From Bacteroidota bacterium (GTDB lineage Bacteria; Bacteroidota; Ignavibacteria; Kapaibacteriales; UBA2268): DNA of 55,955 nucleotides. Shown piece after piece: positions 28,563 to 38,344 of this stretch (positions within the stretch are counted from its first letter, which is position 1; every line of letters begins with the position of its first letter). Below the pieces are notes generated by a model that saw only the letters and a list, made by a program, of their open reading frames with translations, was not told the DNA's origin and searched no databases. Where the stretch lies: positions 1-55,955 of the forward strand of contig JAKAKE010000139.1 in NCBI GenBank assembly GCA_021824625.1. The letters run 5' to 3'. The translations under genes were made by a program, and so were the position numbers.

Positions 28563-31103
28563 CTAAACAGGTTTTACCCTGTAAATTGTTTTACTTTTCG
28601 ATTTCTTCTTTTTCTTTTTTCCAGTTTGTTCCCTCGCGGCTTTTCTTAATTCATCGAGCCTTGCGTCAACCTTTCCGAATATTGTATTAGGGGGATATGT
28701 GCCATCTTCTTTCATTTCACCTGCAGGCAAACCCAATAGTAAGTCAATTCCATCCTCTATTTTTTCTATGGAGTATAGGTGAAACCTCCCTGCTTTAACT
28801 GTATCAATTATATCCTGTCCAAGCATCAGGTCGCTAACGTTTTGTACAGGTATAATAACCCCCTGGCTGCCTGTCAAACCGCGTTCTTTACATATTTCAA
28901 AGAAGCCTGTAATTTTTTCATTTACTCCGCCAATGGGCTGCATATCTCCTTTTTGGTTAACCGAGCCGGTTATTGCTAACGATTGCTTAATCGGGATTCT
29001 GCTGATTGCCGAAAGAAGGGCATATATCTCAGCCGCAGTGGCACTATCTCCGTCAATACCGCCATAGTTTTGTTCAAATGCAATCGAGGCAGATAGATTC
29101 AGAGGTTTATTCTGTGCGAACCTGTCCCGGAAAATTCCCGAAAGGATCAAAACACCTTTGTTATGTATTGAGCCGCTGAGGTCTGCCTCCCGTTCAATAT
29201 TAATTATCCCCTGGTTGCCTACACTTATTGAAGCTGTGATTCTTGACGGCTTGCCGAATGAAACCATCCCCGTGTCTATGATTGTTAATCCGTTTATCTG
29301 TCCGACTCTTTCACCATCTGTGTCTATCAGTGTACTGCCATCGAGAATGTAGAATTTATATTTATCGTCGAGCAGGTCGTTTCTCTTGCGTCTCCATTCA
29401 ATAGCTTTTTCAACATCAACTCTGTTGATATATTTTTCCTTGCTGTTGCGGTCATAAAATGCCGCTTCCCGTAAAATATCGGCTACGTCAGAGAATTTAA
29501 GTGTAATTCTTTTTTGTGAACCCGCGTGTTCAGCCGCCCATTCTGCAATAGCCGCTACACCATCGGGTGTGCAGTGGGGGAGTTTGTCTTCGATGCAAAT
29601 CTTACTGATGAATCTTGCAAGATTGTTAATCATTTCATCTGTTTTTTCGGTTTCATAATCGAACTGTGCATTTACCTTAAAAATTTTCTTAAATCCTTTT
29701 TCGTTCTCATAGAGATAAGAATATAATGATAGTCCTCCGATAAGAATCACCTTCACATTGACTTCAAAAGGCTCCGGCTTTAAATGCAGCTGAGAAAGCT
29801 GAAAAAAAGATTCGTAGGGCTGAATTTCTAATGTATCATCAATAAGTACGCGTCTTAAAGCCACCCACACTCCTGCTTCGTTGAAAGCATCTAAGGCATT
29901 CATCAGAATATACCCCTGGTCAGCTTTTAAAATCGAACCGGCTTTAATTTTTGTGAAATCTGTTTTCCAGTACCCGCTCGAATCATAAGATCGCTCTATT
30001 GTGCCGAATAGATTTGTGTAAGTTGGCGACCTTTCAATTATTACGGGGGCGCTGTCTGTGTTGGAATTGTCGAGTATTACATTAACTGAAAACAGTTTAA
30101 ATTTATCAATATCCTTTTCTGTTTCATCCGTTGAGGCTAACTGAGGCTGAGTCTCCATTTGTACAAAGAAATGAACATTTTCCATTATGAATTTCTTTAC
30201 TTCTTCAATGTAAATACTAACTTTCTCATTTGGGAATCTGTCCTTCATTGTATTAAAAATTGTTTCAATCTCGATTTTTGCGGCAGCTTTATCGTTATCA
30301 ATCAAAGCCTGCCTCATGTCGAGAACAAGCTTCATCCCCGAACGTGAAAGGTCGTAAAGCTCAGAATGAAGTCTTTTGTAATTATTGTGAAAAGCTTGTG
30401 CCTGTTTCTTTGTGATTTTTCCTTCGGTTGCTTTTGCATCCACTTCGTCAATCTGAACTGCATCTCCTTCAACAACAGGGAATATTTCCACCTGGCTGAC
30501 ACCCTGTTCATTTTCGATTTGCCCTCTGACAAAATCGTTCTTTCGTATTCTTTCATCGAAATCATGTAATATGTCCCGTTCTTTCCGTTGGAAATGGTCA
30601 AGAATTTTTTTTCTGGATTGCTGGTATCTCTCTTCCTCGAAAAGTTTAGGCAGTCTTTGACGCAGAAAAGATATCGCATCGGACATTGATTTTGACAGTT
30701 CTTTGCCTTTTCCTGCGGATAATTTTATCAATCTCGGTGAATCAGGGTCCTCAAAATTATTAACATAACAATAATCGAAAAGCTCCGGTTTATGTGAAGT
30801 TACTTCCTCCAGTATTTTCTTAACGGTATATGAGCGTCCTGTGCCTGAAATTCCGGTAACAAAGATATTGTAGCCTTTTGAAAATAGTTCTGCACCAAGT
30901 CTGATGGCTTCTACAGCTCTCGGCTGTCCTACGATTTTATCGAGAGGCTTAAGTTCTCCCGTTGTTTTGAACTTAAACATAGATTCCGGGCAAGACCAGC
31001 GAAGCTGTTTATAATTAAGCTCCTGATATTTACTGTTATTTAATTTATTTGCTTTTGCCCCTTTTCCCACCCTTGACTGAGTGACAGATGTTTTTTTTAC
31101 CAT
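28563..31103 (-). CDS. Lon-related (LonB-like) ATP-dependent protease
   Basis: Walker A-like GISGTGRSYTVKK; C-terminal proteolytic region GGIDGDSATAAEIYALLSAIS...NQKGDMQPIGGVNEKITGFFEIC. Confidence 0.93.
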   Translation of the reverse strand: MVKKTSVTQSRVGKGAKANKLNNSKYQELNYKQLRWSCPESMFKFKTTGELKPLDKIVGQPRAVEAIRLGAELFSKGYNIFVTGISGTGRSYTVKKILEEVTSHKPELFDYCYVNNFEDPDSPRLIKLSAGKGKELSKSMSDAISFLRQRLPKLFEEERYQQSRKKILDHFQRKERDILHDFDERIRKNDFVRGQIENEQGVSQVEIFPVVEGDAVQIDEVDAKATEGKITKKQAQAFHNNYKRLHSELYDLSRSGMKLVLDMRQALIDNDKAAAKIEIETIFNTMKDRFPNEKVSIYIEEVKKFIMENVHFFVQMETQPQLASTDETEKDIDKFKLFSVNVILDNSNTDSAPVIIERSPTYTNLFGTIERSYDSSGYWKTDFTKIKAGSILKADQGYILMNALDAFNEAGVWVALRRVLIDDTLEIQPYESFFQLSQLHLKPEPFEVNVKVILIGGLSLYSYLYENEKGFKKIFKVNAQFDYETEKTDEMINNLARFISKICIEDKLPHCTPDGVAAIAEWAAEHAGSQKRITLKFSDVADILREAAFYDRNSKEKYINRVDVEKAIEWRRKRNDLLDDKYKFYILDGSTLIDTDGERVGQINGLTIIDTGMVSFGKPSRITASISVGNQGIINIEREADLSGSIHNKGVLILSGIFRDRFAQNKPLNLSASIAFEQNYGGIDGDSATAAEIYALLSAISRIPIKQSLAITGSVNQKGDMQPIGGVNEKITGFFEICKERGLTGSQGVIIPVQNVSDLMLGQDIIDTVKAGRFHLYSIEKIEDGIDLLLGLPAGEMKEDGTYPPNTIFGKVDARLDELRKAAREQTGKKKKKKSKSKTIYRVKPV

Positions 31104-31234
31104 ACCGAATAACCTTTCAATTTCAATTTTGGAATTTATTAAGATTCAATATCAGAAAATTATAATATAAATTCAGAATAGCAAAGAAATAAATTTAAAA
31201 GTGTAATAATTTTCGGGAAATATCACTTGATTAG

Positions 31235-31351
31235 CCACTATCTTCAGATAGTGGAGGTTTATGAACGTATAGCTTCGACTTTAGTCACGTACTCATTCTG
31301 GGTTAAATCCCGATTTATGATGATGAACAATCACCACTATTTAAAAGTAGG
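31235..31351. repeat. Putative structured repeat element relic (8-bp stem with TTCA loop, then ACTTTAGT hairpin)
   Basis: CCACTATC-TTCA-GATAGTGG at 31235-31254; same hairpin style as the reverse complement of the 16246-16411 elements; imperfect hairpin CCACTATTTAAAAGTAGGGG at the end. Confidence 0.4.
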
Positions 31352-31374
31352 GGTTATTCATTTACAAATTAGAC

Positions 31375-31412
31375 AAAAAAAAAGGCAGACAAAGAAAATG
31401 ACTGCCCTTTTT
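31375..31412 (-). terminator. Rho-independent terminator of the M2-like peptidase gene
   Basis: Minus strand AAAAAGGGCAG...CTGCCTTTTTTTTT. Confidence 0.7.
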
Positions 31413-31427
31413 AAAGCTTATTTTATT

Positions 31428-33143
31428 TTACTTAACAAACTGCTTTGCATAGTAATTAGCAGTAAGTTTTTCACCGGTTGCTTTTTCAATCATATCGTTC
31501 CATTGGTACTTTGCACCGGGTTTGAAAACGTTTTCAATTAAGAATTTTCCAACCTCGGGTTTGTTTACGAAACTAACTTTCTCATTATTTTTTGCTTTTA
31601 GAACTTTATTTTCGATTGTGAAATAAAGCTGTGAAGCGAGAAGTTCGCCAAGATGATAATTATGATAATAGCATGGAGAAGTTGCAATATGAGTTTTGGT
31701 TGCCCAATCGGGTTCAATCCTGTCTTTTGGCTTTTTGAGCATCTGATATTTTTCAACGAGTGTCCACCATAAAGCATTGAGGTCCTGGTCGGGGTTTTCA
31801 TACATGCTCTTTTCGAAACGGTACATAACTTGTGACCAGCGGCTGAATACAAGCTGTTGAAGCCTTAAGGTTTTGAAACAAGCATCTGCAATTTTTTCTT
31901 TCTCTTCAGGTTTAATAATAATTACTTCCTGCATCCATGCCGGGTCGGATGCCAACCTGCCGAACATCATAGCAATTGCTTCGGTTGTAAATATATGTGC
32001 AGGAGATTTTATAATCCAGGGTAATTCCTTGTCGAGATGTTTTTCGTACAATGCATGTCCAAATTCGTGGAGCATGGTTTCCATCCATCTTGAATTTGGC
32101 TTGATATTGCAGAGAACCCGAATGTCGTGGGCATCTCTGTCAATGTCTATGCAGTATGCATGCTGATTCTTTTTCGGTTTTTCATATAAGTCACTATTTG
32201 CAACCATATCACTGATAGGTAAATCTAATCCCTGATAGAATCCCTCTGCCGTTTTGGCTATATCAATGTTTTTGTAATATGTGTCTAAATCAACGTCATA
32301 AATTTTCGGTGCCTCCTGGAAAAACCTGTTCTGGTAATGCCAGGGCATCATTTCTTCGGTTTTAATGTTGCAACCTACTGCAAGTATTGAATCCATTTTT
32401 GCTTTCTCGGATTTGAAAGTGTCTTTTGTAAGAACATCAAGTTCGTCGAATAACTTGCTTATTTCATCCGGGTCTTGTTCGCTAAGCCTCAAGCTCATAT
32501 CGTGAAAATTTTTAAAACCTAATTCTTTAGCCGCTTCATTTCTCATCTTAACAAGTTTTATTATATCTTCTGCAACCACAGGCCCCAGCTTCTTTTGTGC
32601 AGTCCATACCTGCTCGAGATATTTTGAATCTTTTGATGTTTTGAGGGCTTCTTCCACTTCATTATCTGTCATTTCTTTTTTGCCGACTTTTGCACGGAAG
32701 TTATTATACTTCTGTGAAATTTCGGTTTGGAGCTTTGTCATTGCATTCAGCTTAGCAGTGTCAATCTGCATTCCGAGAAGTGTATTGTATGTTACCTGTA
32801 ATTCTCTCGCTTTTAGCATGTCCTGGATTAATCCCGATTCTTTGAATTTCTTGATTTTTGCAAAATTTTCCTTATTGGAAAGAATTGAATTTAGTTCCAT
32901 TTCATATTTGGCACTTTTATCCCAATCGGCAGGCTCTCCGCTGATTGATGCTTCAAAGTAAGCAAGCGACATGTTTTTATAGGCAGGCTTAACTACGCTA
33001 AGCAATGAATCAATGAATTTTGAATATTCTGCTTCCATCTTTTTTACTTCCTCCGTATTTGCTGTTTCTCCCTGTTTCCCACAGGCAGAAATTAATACCA
33101 CAATAATAATAATTGAAAAAATTAGTAACATACTTCTTTTCAT
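31428..33143 (-). CDS. M2 (ACE-like) family metallopeptidase, lipoprotein
   Basis: Lipobox LISACG; METMLHEFGHALYEKH...TTEAIAMMFGRLA. Confidence 0.88.
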   Translation of the reverse strand: MKRSMLLIFSIIIIVVLISACGKQGETANTEEVKKMEAEYSKFIDSLLSVVKPAYKNMSLAYFEASISGEPADWDKSAKYEMELNSILSNKENFAKIKKFKESGLIQDMLKARELQVTYNTLLGMQIDTAKLNAMTKLQTEISQKYNNFRAKVGKKEMTDNEVEEALKTSKDSKYLEQVWTAQKKLGPVVAEDIIKLVKMRNEAAKELGFKNFHDMSLRLSEQDPDEISKLFDELDVLTKDTFKSEKAKMDSILAVGCNIKTEEMMPWHYQNRFFQEAPKIYDVDLDTYYKNIDIAKTAEGFYQGLDLPISDMVANSDLYEKPKKNQHAYCIDIDRDAHDIRVLCNIKPNSRWMETMLHEFGHALYEKHLDKELPWIIKSPAHIFTTEAIAMMFGRLASDPAWMQEVIIIKPEEKEKIADACFKTLRLQQLVFSRWSQVMYRFEKSMYENPDQDLNALWWTLVEKYQMLKKPKDRIEPDWATKTHIATSPCYYHNYHLGELLASQLYFTIENKVLKAKNNEKVSFVNKPEVGKFLIENVFKPGAKYQWNDMIEKATGEKLTANYYAKQFVK

Positions 33144-33200
33144 GTTAATCCTCAGTAAAATGAATAAAAATTTATGAGAAAAAAAATTTCGATTGAATGT

Positions 33201-33698
33201 TTATCTGTATTGCCTTAAAAATTCTAACCTGTCTTGTAATTTTGCAATAGGGACCTCAAGTTTGTCTTTGCCAAGAATTGCTTCCTCCTGCGACTGGAAC
33301 ACAAGATGGTAATCCTTACTCATAACGATTGCTTCTTCGGGACATACCTCTTCGCAGAAACCACAGAAAATACATCGGAGCATATTTATTTCAAACTTGA
33401 CGGGGTAGCGTTCCTTATCTTTTTCGGTTTCACTGGCATGTACTTCGATTGCAAGTGCGGGACATACCCTCGAGCATAATCCACATGCGACGCATCTCTC
33501 GCCTGTCTCATCTTTGACAAGCACAGGCCTGCCGCGGTATGAACCTTCGGGTTCCCATACTTCTTCGGGATATTGTCTTGTGAACTTTGGCTTAAATACC
33601 TGGTTTAATGTTAATCCGAGACCTCTGGCTATTTCCGGAATATACATCCTTTCCCAGAAATTCATCCTTTCGGCTTCTGTATTTTTTGTAATATTCAT
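33201..33698 (-). CDS. nuoI: NADH-quinone oxidoreductase subunit I
   Basis: Two 4Fe-4S motifs [12 protein letters not shown] and [12 protein letters not shown]. Confidence 0.95.
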   Translation of the reverse strand: MNITKNTEAERMNFWERMYIPEIARGLGLTLNQVFKPKFTRQYPEEVWEPEGSYRGRPVLVKDETGERCVACGLCSRVCPALAIEVHASETEKDKERYPVKFEINMLRCIFCGFCEEVCPEEAIVMSKDYHLVFQSQEEAILGKDKLEVPIAKLQDRLEFLRQYR

Positions 33699-33726
33699 AT
33701 TTTTATCCGATTTCTTATTTCATAAT

Positions 33727-34818
33727 TCAAGAGATTATCATCAATACAATTCCTGTAATCACGATATTCAATAAGGCTAATGGAAGCATGACTTTCCAGC
33801 CGAGATTCATCAATTGGTCATACCTGAATCTGGGGACTGTCCAACGCACCCAAATGAAAAATATTGCAATTAAAATTATTTTCAAAAGGAATGAGGAGAA
33901 CTGAGCCAAAGCAAGCCATATAGAGCCTTCCGTCAATCCCAGCCAACCCGCAGGAAATGGCAATTGCCAGCCTCCAAGAAATAATAATGTAATTAATGCA
34001 GCCGATGTTGCCATATTTCCATACTCGGCAAGGAAGAACATTCCGAACTTCATTCCGGAATATTCAGTATTAAAACCACCGACAAGTTCAGGTTCTGCTT
34101 CGGGTAAATCGAATGGAGCCCTGTTTGTTTCGGCAAATGCTGAAACCAAAAATATTAAAAATCCTAATGGTTGAAAAATAATATTCCACTTCCATCCCGA
34201 TTGATTCAATACAATGGTGTTCAGGCTTAATGCGTTTGTCCAAGAGTCGTTTTGTGATGTTGTGAAATAATTTGATACCAGCAGCACACCAATTACGGAT
34301 AGTCCCATAGAAAGCTCATACGAAATCATCTGTGCTGATGAGCGCAATCCGCCCAGCAAAGAGTATTTATTATTTGAAGACCATCCGGCAAGTGTAATTC
34401 CATAAACTCCGACTGAAGTCATAGCAAGTATAAATAAAAAGCCAATATTTACGTTGGGGGCTATTCCAAAATATATTTTTCTTGCCGTATCGCCTGTGCC
34501 GATTGTGAAATAATTTGCAAGCGGAATAACCGAAAATACCGCTATCGTAACTCCAAGAGAAATAATCGGGGCTATCCTGTGGAACCGCTTATTTGCTGCT
34601 TTAGGCACCAGGTCTTCCTTCAGGAATAATTTAAATACATCTGCAAAAGGCTGTAACAGTCCGAAGGGACCAACACGGTTAGGCCCGTAACGATTTTGTA
34701 TCAAAGCCGAAATTCTTCTTTCAAAGTAAACTAATGTCGCTGCTGCAAGCATTATCATTGTCAAAATAAATACTGCTTTTATCAGCGTTTCAATCAATAT
34801 CCATACAAGTTCAGACAT
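33727..34818 (-). CDS. nuoH: NADH-quinone oxidoreductase subunit H
   Basis: RRISALIQNRYGPNRVGPFGLLQPFADVFKLFLKE; ETNRAPFDLPEAEPELVGGFNTEYSG. Confidence 0.97.
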   Translation of the reverse strand: MSELVWILIETLIKAVFILTMIMLAAATLVYFERRISALIQNRYGPNRVGPFGLLQPFADVFKLFLKEDLVPKAANKRFHRIAPIISLGVTIAVFSVIPLANYFTIGTGDTARKIYFGIAPNVNIGFLFILAMTSVGVYGITLAGWSSNNKYSLLGGLRSSAQMISYELSMGLSVIGVLLVSNYFTTSQNDSWTNALSLNTIVLNQSGWKWNIIFQPLGFLIFLVSAFAETNRAPFDLPEAEPELVGGFNTEYSGMKFGMFFLAEYGNMATSAALITLLFLGGWQLPFPAGWLGLTEGSIWLALAQFSSFLLKIILIAIFFIWVRWTVPRFRYDQLMNLGWKVMLPLALLNIVITGIVLMIIS

Positions 34819-34852
34819 AAATATATTTAATTTTCTTTCACATATTTTTAAA

Positions 34853-36625
34853 TTAATTCGGTTTCATAACATGAGATTCATAATTAACAACTTTCGGGTC
34901 GGGCTGGACAGCTTTCCCTAAAGTTAATCCCTGATACTCGATAAGTTTTTCATAGCTCATACCTGCAAAGGATGGAATTTTTTCGGTGATTTCCTTAAAA
35001 ACATCCTTAGCTGATTTAAAGTTCCATTTTACAGCAAATTGTTCGGCTAATTTTGTCAGAATTTTCCAGTGAGGCAGTGTGTTTCTTAATTTATGCTGTG
35101 TCCATCTGTCATTTGATGCACCAAACTTATCGAGACGGCTCATTTTCATTCCCATGAATCTCATATTTTCTGCTGTAACTAATGCCGGGGATAAATGCTG
35201 AACTCTTTTATCAATGTTCAGATATGTACCCTCGATTTCAGCATAAGTTGATGCGGCAAAAACAATATCGGCTTTACTTGTAAGAGGAGTATGATTATAA
35301 GCATGAACGATGATTAATTCCAAATCATCGAGCTCATCCAGAATAGGCCTGAAATCAACAATCCGGTCGGTAATAATATAAAGAGCCTTGATATTTTTAT
35401 ACCTCATTTTTTCCGGCAGATTTTGAACATTAACTCCGTCTTTACCGGGGACAATTCCAACTTCGACTGCACCAAAATGATTGGGCTTGCTATCGCTCAC
35501 TTTAAGAAAATCATCTTTGAATGATTCGTCAATATCCCTGAATAAATCAATGTTGCCCGAATTAAAAACTTCTTTTGCAAATTTTGACAAAACGTAATTA
35601 TCTTCATTGGTTGCCCTGCCGGAGCCGATGAACATAATTTCTTCCGGTTTAAATTTTTTCAGTGATTCTTCTGCTTTGGCAAAAGCTTCGTCCCAGGAGC
35701 AAGGAATGAGTTCGTCCTTCCAGCGAATCATTGGCTCTGTAACCCTGTTTTCATTTACAAATTTATATTGAGTCAGCCTGCCGTAATCACACATCCAGTA
35801 TTTATTGACATAAGGATTTGTTCTTGGTTCAATGCGGAGGATTTCATTATTCCTGACACCAAGTTTAATATTACAACCCCTGGCACATCCCGGGCATATC
35901 GAGTCATTGAAGCTCATGTCCCAAACCCTGGCTTTAAATCGGAAATCTTTGCTCGTCAATGCACCGACAGGGCAAATATCTATTACATTCATTGAATATT
36001 GATTATCGAATTGTGTCCCTTCAAATAATTCGATTTTTACATGGTCTCCGCGGTTTACAAAGGTCAATACGTCTTGCTTTGCGACTTCCTGTGCAAACCT
36101 GATACATCGGGAACATTTGATACATCTTTCGGCATCGAAAACGACTGACGGCCCCCATGATTGCCGCTTTGGTGCATGCACCTTTTCTTCTTCAAACCTG
36201 CTTTCACCTGTTGAATGTTTATATCCGTATTCCTGGAGTTTGCATTGTCCCGCTTCGTCGCAAATAGGGCAGTCGAGAGGGTGATTTATTAACAGAAATT
36301 CCATAACGGCTTCTTGTGCCTTAACGACATTATCTTTCTTTGTGTTTATATGCATTCCTTCTGCTATTGTGGTAGCACATGCTATTTGCAGTTTCGGGAA
36401 ATATGAAATTACAGGATTGCCCTCGTTATCCATTTGTATGGAGCCGTCCGGCATTCTCTTGGGCATACCGATTTCGACAAGGCACATACGGCAGTTGCCG
36501 GACACGGAAAGTTCGGGATGCCAGCAGAAATGTGTGATTTGAAATCCGTTTTGGTATGCCGCTTCGATTACTGTTTTACCTGCGGCGGCTTCAATTTTCT
36601 GACCATCTAATACTATACCTGGCAC
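34853..36625 (-). CDS. nuoG: NADH-quinone oxidoreductase subunit G (590 aa)
   Basis: 2Fe-2S CWHPELSVSGNCRMCLVEIG; CPICDEAGQCKLQ; CIKCSRCIRFAQEV; molybdopterin-oxidoreductase-like C-terminal part. Confidence 0.92.
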   Translation of the reverse strand: MPGIVLDGQKIEAAAGKTVIEAAYQNGFQITHFCWHPELSVSGNCRMCLVEIGMPKRMPDGSIQMDNEGNPVISYFPKLQIACATTIAEGMHINTKKDNVVKAQEAVMEFLLINHPLDCPICDEAGQCKLQEYGYKHSTGESRFEEEKVHAPKRQSWGPSVVFDAERCIKCSRCIRFAQEVAKQDVLTFVNRGDHVKIELFEGTQFDNQYSMNVIDICPVGALTSKDFRFKARVWDMSFNDSICPGCARGCNIKLGVRNNEILRIEPRTNPYVNKYWMCDYGRLTQYKFVNENRVTEPMIRWKDELIPCSWDEAFAKAEESLKKFKPEEIMFIGSGRATNEDNYVLSKFAKEVFNSGNIDLFRDIDESFKDDFLKVSDSKPNHFGAVEVGIVPGKDGVNVQNLPEKMRYKNIKALYIITDRIVDFRPILDELDDLELIIVHAYNHTPLTSKADIVFAASTYAEIEGTYLNIDKRVQHLSPALVTAENMRFMGMKMSRLDKFGASNDRWTQHKLRNTLPHWKILTKLAEQFAVKWNFKSAKDVFKEITEKIPSFAGMSYEKLIEYQGLTLGKAVQPDPKVVNYESHVMKPN

Positions 36626-36852
36626 TTATTCCGAATCTCCTTTCACTTGCTTCTGCTTCCTTTGAATCATCTTCAATGTATAACTAATACAAAAAGTAAA
36701 TTAAAATCAATTTTCATCTTAATATAATCTTCCAAATTACAAATTTTTTATTTTATAAAGAAGATTTAGGCAATGATTGGCATATTATTTAATCGTATGT
36801 TTTGAGTTAAATAGTTCAATCTTTGTTGCTTATTGAATATTGTAAATTGAGG

Positions 36853-37605
36853 TTATTCCCCTTCCAACTCTGCTTCTGCCATACGCCAGATTTTCTGGCA
36901 GGGGAATGCGTTCTGATAGAGTGGTTTTCCGATTATTACCGAGTCAATACCAATCTTTTCATAATTCTGTAAGTGCCAGAGCTGTTGGGGATTTTTCACC
37001 ATTCCGAAGACTGTGATTTTAATTCTTTCAGGGTCGCTTATTCTTTTGAGCAGGTTAATATCCACTCCTTCCATGGAGTCGAACCTTGCTTCATCACGGA
37101 TAATTATGCGTGTGGCTCCCAGTTCTTTCAGGTAATTGACATAGTCAGTATCACCGATGTTAAATTCACTGTTCCAGAACCTGATTTTTCCGTCGAGTGA
37201 ATTTATTAGAAAAGCTATTCTGGATGGAGTATAATCCCTCAGCAGTTCCTTCACACCATCCGGATTGCGGTATGCCAGTTCAAACATTATGACTCGGTAT
37301 ATGCCGCTATCTAATACTCTCCTGCATTCTTCGGAGCTTTTAAATTCAGTAAGTATTTGCACAGGAATATCAACTGATTTTGCTATGGATAATATTAGTT
37401 CGAGATTACTTTCATTTTTGCCGCCGAAAAGGACGTCCAAATCTGTAATATGAATTGTTTTTGCGTTTTCCCTTCTCAGCAATTTGCATAACTTTTCAGG
37501 CTGGCCGGAATACTGAATATAAGTCTGCTCGGTTCCTTCTTCTCCCTGAACAAAGAAAGTGCATTTACCATTATGAAGAGCTAATGAAGGAATAACAAGG
37601 AGCAT
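36853..37605 (-). CDS. HisA/HisF-family TIM-barrel protein, catalytically degenerate
   Basis: HisA-like MLLVIPSLALHNGKC...IHITDLDVLFGGKNESN...VIIGKPLYQNAF, but the conserved Asp and Gly-rich loops are replaced. Confidence 0.75.
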   Translation of the reverse strand: MLLVIPSLALHNGKCTFFVQGEEGTEQTYIQYSGQPEKLCKLLRRENAKTIHITDLDVLFGGKNESNLELILSIAKSVDIPVQILTEFKSSEECRRVLDSGIYRVIMFELAYRNPDGVKELLRDYTPSRIAFLINSLDGKIRFWNSEFNIGDTDYVNYLKELGATRIIIRDEARFDSMEGVDINLLKRISDPERIKITVFGMVKNPQQLWHLQNYEKIGIDSVIIGKPLYQNAFPCQKIWRMAEAELEGE

Positions 37606-37607
37606 AA

Positions 37608-38207
37608 TTAACTCATAGCATGTTTTAAAGCAGATTTAATCAACTGTTCTGCTGTGAGCTTATCCGTGCTTAAATCATTCAATGCGGATTTAATTGCTTT
37701 ATCTGCATTGAGCCTTGAATAACCTAATGTACCAAGTGCAGACAAGGCTTCCTGAACGATGAGGCTGTATTTGAGCTGAACATCTGAGATTTCGGAAGGA
37801 ATAATTTTTGTTATTTTATCCCTTAGTTCAAGCAAGAGTCTTTCCGCTGTTTTTTTGCCGACACCGGGTAGTTTCTGCAAAGAATGGAGATTGCCTGATA
37901 TAACAATGGACTGTAAATCATCAACTGTAACTGAGGATAATATGCCGAGAGCAATCTTAGGCCCTATTCCTGAAATTGAGGTAAGTAATTTGAAGGTTTC
38001 CCTTTCAGCTTCGGATGCGAAAGCATATAAATTGAGAGAATCTTCCTTTGGAATCAACAACGTAATCACTTTAACATTTTTACCAACCTCAGGAAGGGAT
38101 TCCGATGTGTTGACAGAAACAAAAGCGAGGTAACCCACTCCACCGCAGTCAATAATTATTTCTGTTGACGACTTATTTACTAATGTTCCGTTTAATTGTC
38201 CTATCAT
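37608..38207 (-). CDS. ruvA: Holliday junction branch migration protein RuvA
   Basis: MIGQLNGTLVNKS; SGIGPKIALGILS; LPGVGKKTAERLLLELRDK. Confidence 0.97.
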   Translation of the reverse strand: MIGQLNGTLVNKSSTEIIIDCGGVGYLAFVSVNTSESLPEVGKNVKVITLLIPKEDSLNLYAFASEAERETFKLLTSISGIGPKIALGILSSVTVDDLQSIVISGNLHSLQKLPGVGKKTAERLLLELRDKITKIIPSEISDVQLKYSLIVQEALSALGTLGYSRLNADKAIKSALNDLSTDKLTAEQLIKSALKHAMS

Positions 38208-38227
38208 AATTCTAATGTTTTGAATTT

Positions 38228-38331
38228 TGTCATTCTGAACTTGGTTCGATAACTAATTTGATTTATAAAACTCCGTGTCTGGAGTTATTCCTGCACGGAT
38301 AAATGGATGCTGAAATAAATTCAGCATGACA
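38228..38331. repeat. MITE-like element with terminal inverted repeats
   Basis: Left TGTCATTCTGAA, right TTCAGCATGACA (revcomp TGTCATGCTGAA, 11/12); internal hairpins AACTCC..GGAGTT and ATGCTGAA..TTCAGCAT. Confidence 0.65.
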
Positions 38332-38344
38332 ATTTATAAATTTA

